From Streptomyces himalayensis subsp. himalayensis (GTDB lineage Bacteria; Actinomycetota; Actinomycetes; Streptomycetales; Streptomycetaceae): a DNA stretch of 64,000 bases. The first letter of the stretch is position 1. The number at the start of each line of letters is the position of its first letter. Under the pieces are notes generated by a model. That model worked only from the letters and a program-made list of their open reading frames with translations, searched no databases and had not been told where the DNA came from. Positions 1 through 6,321 of this stretch are shown here, piece after piece. Position numbers and translations under genes: made by a program. The DNA is taken from positions 1 through 64,000 of the forward strand of contig NZ_JACEHE010000032.1 in the NCBI RefSeq assembly GCF_013778455.1. Direction: 5' to 3'.

Positions 1-366
1 GGGGAACGGGTTCGGCGCCTGGAAGACCATGCCGATACGGCGGCGGACCTCGATGGGGTCGACCTCGCGGCCGTAGAGGTCCTCGTTGTGGTACCGGACC
101 TTCCCCACCACCCGAGCCGTGGGCAGCAGGTCGTTCATGCGGTTGAAGCAGCGCAGCACGGTCGACTTGCCGCAGCCGGAGGGGCCGATCATCGCGGTGA
201 TCTGGCGGTCCCCGATGTTCATGTTCACATCGCGTACGGCCTCGTGGTCCCCGTAGAAGACGGACAAGCTGCCGATCTCGAAGACCGGGCTGGCCAGGGA
301 CGGGGCTTCACGATGGGAGGCCCGCGGGCTCCGGGTGCCGCCGTGGGAGTCGGAGGGAGGCGTCAT
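1..366 (-). CDS. pstB: Phosphate ABC transporter ATP-binding protein PstB (3' part missing)
   Basis: ATPase of the high-affinity phosphate importer PstSCAB, acting on the inner face of the membrane. Only the first 122 codons lie in the window. The ATG at 366 follows a GGAGA ribosome site. After a non-conserved N-terminus of about 25 residues the ABC domain begins, and the Walker A motif GPSGCGKST is at residues 61-69, followed by the LRCFNRMNDL stretch typical of PstB. It is the last visible gene of the pstS-pstC-pstA-pstB order, 80 bases after pstA. Family assignment is secure from the motif and the operon; the signature and Walker B motifs lie outside the window. Confidence 0.93.
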   Translation of the reverse strand, partial: MTPPSDSHGGTRSPRASHREAPSLASPVFEIGSLSVFYGDHEAVRDVNMNIGDRQITAMIGPSGCGKSTVLRCFNRMNDLLPTARVVGKVRYHNEDLYGREVDPIEVRRRIGMVFQAPNPFP

Positions 367-446
367 CTCTGTCTCCTGTGGAGGGTCGGCGGGCTGATCG
401 GACTGGTCGGGCTGGTCGGGCTGGTCGGCAGTGGGCGGCATGGCGG

Positions 447-1361
447 TCACCAGCGGCGGGAGTAGTGGTTGCGGAGCCAGATCGCGAGGGAGTTCATCGC
501 CAGGAGGATCACCAGAAGGATCACGATCGCGGCGGAGGCGAGGGCGGTGAACTCGGCGCGCGACTGGCTGATCCAGTTGAAGATCTGGATCGGCAGAACG
601 GTGAACTGGCTGTGCACACCGGTCGGGTTGAAGGTGATGAACGTCAGTCCGCCGAGCAGGAGCAGCGGCGCGGCCTCGCCGATGGCCCGGGAGAGGGCGA
701 GGATCGAGCCGGTCGCCATGCCGGGTACGGCCGCCGGGAGGACCTGGCGCCAGATGGTCTGCCACTGGGTGGCACCCAGCGCGAGCGACGCCTGGCGGAT
801 CGACTGCGGTACGGCGCGGATCGCCTCCCTGGCGGCGATGATCACGACCGGCAGGACCAGCAGCGAGAGCGTGAGCGAGGCGGTCAGTACGGTCTGGCCG
901 AAGCCGAGGCCGCGGGAGATGATGCCTAGCCCGAGGATGCCGTAGACGATCGACGGAACCGCCGCCAGATTCTGGATGTTGATCTCGATCGCACGGTTCC
1001 ACCAGCGGTTCGGGTTGGCGTACTCCTCCAGGTAGATCGCGGTGAGGACGCCGGTCGGCAGGCAGTACAGCGCCGTGAAGCCGATGACCCAGATCGTGCC
1101 CGTGATCGCCGACTGGGCGCCGGCGTTGGCCGGGTTGATCAGGTCGGGGAAGTTCGTCCACAGCCGTGAGTCGAGGCGGGGCCAGCCTTCCACGGCCACA
1201 TACGTCAGCAGTCCTCCGAGGAAGATGACGCCGACAGCCAGCGAGGCCAGAAGGCTGAACTCGAAGAACCGCTCTCGCCAGGGGGTGCCGCGGCCCTTGA
1301 GGCGGGGCACTCCGGGGCCTTCCGCCACGGTGAGGTCGCCGTCGACGACGTTGCTCATCAC
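447..1361 (-). CDS. pstA: Phosphate ABC transporter permease PstA
   Basis: Second membrane subunit of the phosphate importer, pairing with PstC to form the channel and docking PstB. It has 304 residues, normal for PstA. A hydrophobic segment near residues 35-58 opens the membrane part, and the binding-protein-dependent permease loop (REAIRAVP followed by ASLALGATQWQT) lies in the second half. The start is a GTG at 1361 directly followed by an ATG at 1358; a GGGAGG site sits 7 bases before the GTG. It overlaps the stop of pstC by four bases, so translation is probably coupled. Confidence 0.95.
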   Translation of the reverse strand: MMSNVVDGDLTVAEGPGVPRLKGRGTPWRERFFEFSLLASLAVGVIFLGGLLTYVAVEGWPRLDSRLWTNFPDLINPANAGAQSAITGTIWVIGFTALYCLPTGVLTAIYLEEYANPNRWWNRAIEINIQNLAAVPSIVYGILGLGIISRGLGFGQTVLTASLTLSLLVLPVVIIAAREAIRAVPQSIRQASLALGATQWQTIWRQVLPAAVPGMATGSILALSRAIGEAAPLLLLGGLTFITFNPTGVHSQFTVLPIQIFNWISQSRAEFTALASAAIVILLVILLAMNSLAIWLRNHYSRRW

Positions 1362-2308
1362 TCGTACACCTCCCGGTACTTGCGCACCAGGCGAATGCTG
1401 ACCAGGTTCATCACCAGTGTCATGGCGAACAGCAGCGAGCCCACCGCGAAGATCGTCTGATAGCCGGTGGAACCGGTCGGCAGATCGCCGATGCCGGCCG
1501 CCGCGATGAACGCCGTCATCGTCTGCATGCCCTCAAGGGGGTTGAAGGTCAGGTTCGGACGGCCGCCCGCGGCGATCGCGACGATCATCGTCTCGCCCAG
1601 CGCCCGCGAGATGCCCAGCACGATGGCGGCGACGATGCCCGACAGCGCGGCGGGGAAGACCACTCGCGTGGAGACCTGCATACGGGACGAACCGAGCGCG
1701 AAGGCACCGTCGCGCAGGGCGCGTGGCACGGCGCTCATGGCGTCCTCGGCGAGCGAGGCGATCGTCGGGATGATCATGATGCCCATGACGAAGCCCGCCG
1801 ACAGGGCGTTGAAGACCTGAGGGCCGTCACCGGTCGGCCAGATGTTCTGCAGCAGCGGCGTGATCGCCTTCAGCGCGAAGAAGCCGTAGACGACGGTGGG
1901 GATGCCCGCGAGCACCTCCAGCACCGGCTTGAAGAACTTCCGCACGCGCGGATCGGCGTACTCGCTCAGATAGACCGCCGCACCGAGGCCCAGCGGCACC
2001 GCCACGAGCAGCGCGATCAGCGTGACCAGCAGCGTCGCCGTCACCAGGGGCAGGACGCCGAAGTGCGGCGGTTTGAACAACGGGGACCAGTCGGTGCCCG
2101 TGATGAACTCGCCGAAGTCCACCTTGCCGAAGAATTCCACGGCCGGCGGGATCAGGGCGATGACGATGCCGGCCGTCGTCAGCAGCGAGACCAGGGATGC
2201 GGCAACCAGCAGGACCTTGATGGCCTTCTCGCCATAGCGCGGCTGGGACCGCCGCAGGAAGCCCGGGCTCCCCGCGGCGGCCCGCCGCCCGCTCCCGGAT
2301 GACCTCAT
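1358..2308 (-). CDS. pstC: Phosphate ABC transporter permease PstC
   Basis: First membrane subunit of the high-affinity phosphate importer. It has 316 residues, with a basic N-terminal tail, a first membrane helix near residues 32-55, and the typical permease cytoplasmic loop (EDAMSAVPRALRDGAFALG). The family specifics SEYADPR and GIPTVVYGFFAL are both present. The ATG at 2308 overlaps the pstS stop by four bases (ATGA), and its own stop overlaps pstA, so three genes are translationally chained. Expression is expected to follow the pstS promoter and the PhoR-PhoP system. Confidence 0.95.
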   Translation of the reverse strand: MRSSGSGRRAAAGSPGFLRRSQPRYGEKAIKVLLVAASLVSLLTTAGIVIALIPPAVEFFGKVDFGEFITGTDWSPLFKPPHFGVLPLVTATLLVTLIALLVAVPLGLGAAVYLSEYADPRVRKFFKPVLEVLAGIPTVVYGFFALKAITPLLQNIWPTGDGPQVFNALSAGFVMGIMIIPTIASLAEDAMSAVPRALRDGAFALGSSRMQVSTRVVFPAALSGIVAAIVLGISRALGETMIVAIAAGGRPNLTFNPLEGMQTMTAFIAAAGIGDLPTGSTGYQTIFAVGSLLFAMTLVMNLVSIRLVRKYREVYE

Positions 2309-3282
2309 GACGTGTGCTGCTCCCGCAGCCTCTCGAGGTCCTTCTTCAGCTCCGCCTCCTGCTCGGCGTTGAGCGGTACGAAGAGGGACTTCTCCGCGAT
2401 CTCGGCATTGTTCTCGACGTAGAACTCGACGAACGCCTCGACCTCCGGTTTCTCCAGCGAGGAGGCCTTCGGGTAGATGAACAGCGGACGGGACAGCGGC
2501 TTGTACGTCCCGTCCTGGACGGTCTGCTTCGTGGGCTCGACGCAGCCGTCGCCGTCGTCGATCTTCAGGACCTTGAGCTTGTCCTGGTTCTCCTCGTAGT
2601 ACGACAGACCGAAGTAGCCCAGGCCGCCCTTGGAACCGGAGACGCCCTGGACGGTGACGTTGTCGTCCTCGCTGGGGCTGTAGTCGGTGCGGGATGCGCC
2701 CTCTTCACCGTTGACGGCCTCGGTGAAGTAGTCGAAGGTGCCCGAATCGGTGCCGGCGCCGAACAGCTCCAGCCTCTGGTCCGGGAACTCAGGGTCGACC
2801 TGGTTCCAGTTGTTGACCTTGGAGCCGGGCTCCCAGATCTTCTTCAGCTGCTCCACGGTCAGGCACTCGGCGAAGTCGTTGTCCTTGTTCACCACGACGG
2901 ACAGACCGTCGTTGGCGATCTGGAACTCCTCGTACGTGATGCCCTTCTTCTCGCAGGCTGCCTTCTCCTCGTCCTTGATCGGACGGGAGGCGTCCGAGAT
3001 GTCGGTCTCGCCGTTGCAGAACTTCTCGAAGCCGCCGCCGGTACCGGACGTGCCGACAGTGACGTTGACCCCGGGGTTCTGCTGCTGGAAGAGCTGAGCC
3101 GCCGCGGTCGAGAGGGGAGCCACTGTGCTGGAACCGTCGACCCTGATGGAGCCTGACAGCGTGGAGCCGTCACTCTGGCCGGATCCCGCGTCGGTACCGC
3201 CGCAGGCGCTCGCGGCCAGTATGGCGGCCGCCGACAGGGCCAGGGAGACCTTGGCCCGGCGCAATGAAGGGGAAGTGTTCAC
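2305..3282 (-). CDS. pstS: Phosphate-binding lipoprotein PstS
   Basis: Extracytoplasmic phosphate receptor delivering phosphate to PstCAB. It has 325 residues; the start is a GTG at 3282. The N-terminus is a lipoprotein signal peptide with a basic head, a hydrophobic core and a cysteine at residue 27 in the context AASACGG. The mature protein carries the PstS phosphate-loop features DGSSTVAPL and GTSGTGGGFEKFC, and further on GAGTDSGTFDYF. It is the first gene of the pst operon. The 460-base spacer upstream holds candidate PHO boxes, which fits phosphate-starvation induction by PhoP. Confidence 0.95.
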   Translation of the reverse strand: MNTSPSLRRAKVSLALSAAAILAASACGGTDAGSGQSDGSTLSGSIRVDGSSTVAPLSTAAAQLFQQQNPGVNVTVGTSGTGGGFEKFCNGETDISDASRPIKDEEKAACEKKGITYEEFQIANDGLSVVVNKDNDFAECLTVEQLKKIWEPGSKVNNWNQVDPEFPDQRLELFGAGTDSGTFDYFTEAVNGEEGASRTDYSPSEDDNVTVQGVSGSKGGLGYFGLSYYEENQDKLKVLKIDDGDGCVEPTKQTVQDGTYKPLSRPLFIYPKASSLEKPEVEAFVEFYVENNAEIAEKSLFVPLNAEQEAELKKDLERLREQHTS

Positions 3283-3368
3283 GGCTCTCGATCCTCGCGT
3301 CTGCCGGGTGCTCCGGCGGTGGATCGGCGCGCTGGACGCTCCGTTCGGACCCTTTAAATCGAAGCCTG

Positions 3369-3431
3369 ACTATATGAACGGAGGGTGTACGAAATCTCCC
3401 CTCATGCGCGAATTACCACTGTTCATCCATA
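3369..3431. promoter_or_regulatory. Candidate PHO boxes upstream of pstS
   Basis: Two 11-base units resemble the PhoP-binding repeat GTTCACC. GTTCATCCATA is on the + strand at 3421-3431. GTTCATATAGT is on the - strand at 3369-3379, about 90 bases before the pstS start. The area is locally AT-rich compared with its surroundings, as promoters here tend to be. Placement before pstS supports the reading. The units are not a clean head-to-tail tandem, so the exact operator is uncertain. Confidence 0.4.
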
Positions 3432-3509
3432 TAGGTCGATTTTGACCCAAGATGTCACGGGTGCGCGCTCGGAGCCGCAGAAGATCTCCCCAGGTCTGCA
3501 CGCGGCCGG

Positions 3510-3571
3510 GCCGCCGACACGTCAGTGCGCCGGCTCCAGCGCCGCCGACACGTCCGTCCGCCGGCTCCAGC
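3510..3571. repeat. 31-base tandem duplication
   Basis: Two adjacent copies, 3510-3540 and 3541-3571, differ at only a few central bases; both begin GCCGCCGACACGTC and end CCGGCTCCAGC. A truncated third copy starts at 3572. No function is evident; it lies in the pstS-tdk spacer. Confidence 0.85.
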
Positions 3572-3706
3572 ACCGCCGACTCACGGGCCGGCCCTGGCCC
3601 TCGGCGTCGGCGTAGATCTTCTCCAGCAGCTTGCCGGGATCGGCCGGACGGCACTCGTCGGTCGCAGCGAACATCATCCGGACTCTGTACGCCCGCGCCG
3701 AGCGCA

Positions 3707-3748
3707 CCCGTCGCCCGTCACCCGTCATCCGTCATCCGTCATCCGTCA
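3707..3748. repeat. Six copies of a 7-base unit running into the tdk stop codon
   Basis: Six head-to-tail heptamers: CCCGTCG, CCCGTCA, CCCGTCA, then TCCGTCA three times. On the tdk coding strand the unit reads TGACGGA and the first TGA is the tdk stop itself. Because seven is not a multiple of three, the following TGAs fall in successive reading frames, giving stop codons in all frames just past the gene. Confidence 0.9.
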
Positions 3749-4384
3749 CGTGAGCTCGGACAGCACAGCGGAGCGTGTCTCAGCCGTCGTGGCCGTCATC
3801 CGGCGGCGGTGATGCCGACGGCACAGGACCTCGTAGCCCGCCTCGCCCGCGGAGCGGTCCACGTCACCGATCAGGACCTGTTCGCCCTCGACCACCATGA
3901 CGCCGTCGACGGTGCGGGCGTTGTGCGTGGCACGGGCGCCACACCAGCACAGCGCCTCGACCTGCAATGTCTCGACGCGGTCGGCCAGTTCGACCAGGCG
4001 CTGGGAGCCGGGGAACAGGGCGGTGCGGAAGTCCGTCGTGATGCCGAAGGCGTAGACGTCCCTGCCCAACTCGTCCACTACGTCGGCGAGTTGGTCCACC
4101 TGGCCGCGGGTGAGGAACTGCGCCTCGTCGACGATGACGTAGTCCACCCGCTTACCGGCTTCCAGGTGGTCCGCCAGATAGGCGTGCAGATCCATCCCGT
4201 CCGCGACCTCGACCGCCTCCGTCACCAGTCCGAGACGCGAGGAGAGACGGCCCTCGCCGGCCCGGTCGCCCTTGGTGAAGACGATCCCGACCAGACCGCG
4301 AGCCGACCTGTTGTGCCCTATCTGCAAGGCCAGCGTGCTCTTTCCGCAGTCCATGGTGCCCGAGAAGAAGACCAGTTCGGGCAT
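3746..4384 (-). CDS. tdk: Thymidine kinase
   Basis: Salvage enzyme phosphorylating thymidine to dTMP with ATP in the cytoplasm. Its 212 residues match the type II (bacterial) thymidine kinase family. The P-loop GTMDCGKST is at residues 9-17, the Walker B-like DEAQF at 86-90, and the substrate-loop segment FGITTDFR near 113-120. Structural zinc ligands are visible as C146 and C148 in CWCG, and C188 and H191 in CRRH. The ATG at 4384 opens directly into the conserved N-terminus. The stop codon is the first unit of a 7-base tandem array. It stands alone downstream of a phosphodiesterase-like gene, 66 bases away on the same strand. Confidence 0.95.
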   Translation of the reverse strand: MPELVFFSGTMDCGKSTLALQIGHNRSARGLVGIVFTKGDRAGEGRLSSRLGLVTEAVEVADGMDLHAYLADHLEAGKRVDYVIVDEAQFLTRGQVDQLADVVDELGRDVYAFGITTDFRTALFPGSQRLVELADRVETLQVEALCWCGARATHNARTVDGVMVVEGEQVLIGDVDRSAGEAGYEVLCRRHHRRRMTATTAETRSAVLSELT

Positions 4385-4450
4385 GAGAATTCGGGGACCT
4401 TTCGGCAGGGGGGATCGTGAGGACGAGCGGGGAAGAGGGAGGCAGCGCGG

Positions 4451-5686
4451 TCAGGTGCGTACTTCGAGGAGCGGCACCAGCTGCTCGACGGCGGTCATCG
4501 AGCCGTGGTTGCCGACCATGGCCGACTCCTTCGGCTCGCGCTGCGACGCGATGATCAGGACGTCGTCGCGGGCCGCGGCGACCACATCGCCGATCCTGGC
4601 GTACACGCGCTCGTCGATGGCCGGGCCGAACCAGCCGGCCGCGATCGCCTCGTCCCGGCCGGCCACCCAGAACTGCTCGCCGAGCACCTCGCGCCAGACG
4701 GCCAGGACGTCCGCCTCGGCGCCCGGCACCGCGTAGACGTGACGGGCTCGCCCCTCGCCGCCCAGGAGGGCGACTCCGGCACGCAGCTCCCAGTCCTCGT
4801 CGAAGTCGATGCGGTGCTGCTCGTCGAAGGGGATGTCGATCATGCCGTGGTCGGCGGTGATGTACAGCGCGGTGCGCGACGGCAGCTGCTCGGCGAGGCG
4901 CTGGACGAGCCGGTCGACGTACATGAGCTGGCCCCGCCAGGGGTCGGAGTCGACGCCGAAGCGGTGGCCCTTGCCGTCCACCTCCGCGTAGTACGTGTAG
5001 ACCAAAGACCGGTCCCCCGCCGCGAGTTGCTCGGCGGCGAGATCCATGCGGTCCTCGCCGGAGAGGCGGCCGAGGAACGTACCGCCGCTCAGCGCGACCT
5101 TGGTCAGCGGAGTGTGCTCGAACGTCGGGGACGAGACCTGGGCGGTGTGCACGCCCGCCGCGTCCGCGAGCTGGAAGACGGTGGGGTACGGCTGCCAGGC
5201 GCGAGGTTCTGTCCAGGGGTTCCAGCGGAGCTGGTTCATCAGCTCCCCGGTCTCCGGGTTGCGCGCCGTGTAGCCGGGAAGCCCGTGCGCGCCGGGCGGC
5301 AGGCCTGTGCCCACCGAGGCCAGCGAGGTGGCTGTGGTGGCCGGGTAGCCCGCGGTGATCGGACGCCCCGTGCCGCCCCGGGAGCTGTCCAGCAGGGAGG
5401 TCATGAACGGGGCCTCGTCCGGGTGGGCCCTCAGCTGCTCCCAGCCCAGGCCGTCGATCAGGAAGACGCAGTTCCGGTCGGCGGGGGTGAGCTCGGGTAT
5501 CGCGGCGGCGGTCGCGGGTACGCCCAGGCCCGCGGCCAGCGTCGGCAGCAGGTCGGCGAGCGAGCCGGAACCGTACTCGGGGACGGGCGCGGAGGAGACG
5601 GGCAGCGGCTCCGGGTGGTCCCAGGCAGTGGCGGGAGAGACGGGCACCGAGCGCCCTGCGTCGTGGGCGGCGGGAGGGTGGGACAT
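4451..5686 (-). CDS. Alkaline phosphatase superfamily protein (type I phosphodiesterase/nucleotide pyrophosphatase-like)
   Basis: Predicted metal-dependent hydrolase of phosphodiester or pyrophosphate bonds; the substrate is unknown. It has 411 residues. Superfamily features are in order: the first metal aspartate in LIDGLGWEQ (D78), the nucleophile threonine in TTATSLAS (about 117-121), a middle metal site DGKGHRFG, then TADHGM and a final GNHGS. No signal peptide or membrane segment is seen, so it is probably cytoplasmic. The ATG at 5686 shares one base with the upstream DUF5998 gene's stop, implying coupled translation and perhaps a joint role. No substrate can be named from context. Confidence 0.8.
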   Translation of the reverse strand: MSHPPAAHDAGRSVPVSPATAWDHPEPLPVSSAPVPEYGSGSLADLLPTLAAGLGVPATAAAIPELTPADRNCVFLIDGLGWEQLRAHPDEAPFMTSLLDSSRGGTGRPITAGYPATTATSLASVGTGLPPGAHGLPGYTARNPETGELMNQLRWNPWTEPRAWQPYPTVFQLADAAGVHTAQVSSPTFEHTPLTKVALSGGTFLGRLSGEDRMDLAAEQLAAGDRSLVYTYYAEVDGKGHRFGVDSDPWRGQLMYVDRLVQRLAEQLPSRTALYITADHGMIDIPFDEQHRIDFDEDWELRAGVALLGGEGRARHVYAVPGAEADVLAVWREVLGEQFWVAGRDEAIAAGWFGPAIDERVYARIGDVVAAARDDVLIIASQREPKESAMVGNHGSMTAVEQLVPLLEVRT

Positions 5687-6273
5687 CAGCGGGTGGTCAC
5701 CGCGGTGGCTTCGGAGAGCGCCTGGGCGAAGGAAAGCGTCTGCCGGACGGCGTCCGGGCCGTCACCCGCCTCGCTGACGCGCAGACTGAGGTCGTCCGCG
5801 GTCGAGTTGCCGGTGTAGCCGTGGTCCGCCTCGCAGTTGGGGTCGCCGCAGGCGGCGGGCTCGAGGTCGATACGGGAGACGGCGCCCCAGCCGATGGTGA
5901 GGACGACCTCGCGGGGCAGGGTGCCCGGCACGTACTTCTCGGGGTTGGCCACGACGCGACTGAGGACGACCGACGAGATCCGGCCGATCTTCACGGACTC
6001 GGTGGACGTGGTCGCGTACGGCGTCGGGGACGTGCTGTCGGCGGCCTGCTCGTCGGTGTGGCTGACGATGAAGCGCGTGCCGGTCAGAACGAGGACCGTC
6101 ACATGGCGGCGCACCTCGTTCGCGTCGAACGTCGTCTCCTGGTGGACCAGGTACGACCCGATGGCCTCGCCGCCGACAGCGGCCTCCACCGCCTCGGCCA
6201 CGAGGGCCGGGTAGTAGCCGCTGCGCTCGATCGCCGCGCGCAGCCCCTGGGTCGTCGTACTGGTCTTGGCCAT
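5686..6273 (-). CDS. DUF5998 family protein
   Basis: Conserved actinobacterial protein of unknown function, 195 residues from the ATG at 6273. An in-frame ATG at 6282 lies right against the purine stretch and is less likely. The sequence begins with a helix-rich TTTQGLRAAIERSGYYP region. The middle is beta-rich, resembling a small PH-like or lipid-binding fold, and the C-terminal part contains CGDPNCEADHGY, a possible metal-binding Cys/His cluster. It overlaps the phosphodiesterase-like gene by one base. The family name is from recollection of similar proteins; no function is inferred. Confidence 0.75.
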   Translation of the reverse strand: MAKTSTTTQGLRAAIERSGYYPALVAEAVEAAVGGEAIGSYLVHQETTFDANEVRRHVTVLVLTGTRFIVSHTDEQAADSTSPTPYATTSTESVKIGRISSVVLSRVVANPEKYVPGTLPREVVLTIGWGAVSRIDLEPAACGDPNCEADHGYTGNSTADDLSLRVSEAGDGPDAVRQTLSFAQALSEATAVTTR

Positions 6274-6321
6274 GCGGACCATCCTAGGCCCTGTCGCCGA
6301 AGTGCCGACTCGGGCGGCGTC

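Larger units (their letters stand above)
3283..3745. other. Spacer between pstS and tdk: promoter plus tandem repeats
   Basis: 463 bases without a secure gene. The right part is described under the repeats at 3510-3571 and 3707-3748; the left part carries the pstS promoter. On the minus strand an open frame at 3522-3728 has a GC-rich third position and a plausible stretch beginning MMFAATDECRPADPG (ATG near 3676). It could be a small protein or a relic, but no family is recognised and its 3' part runs through the 31-base repeat. I do not call it as a gene. Confidence 0.4.
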
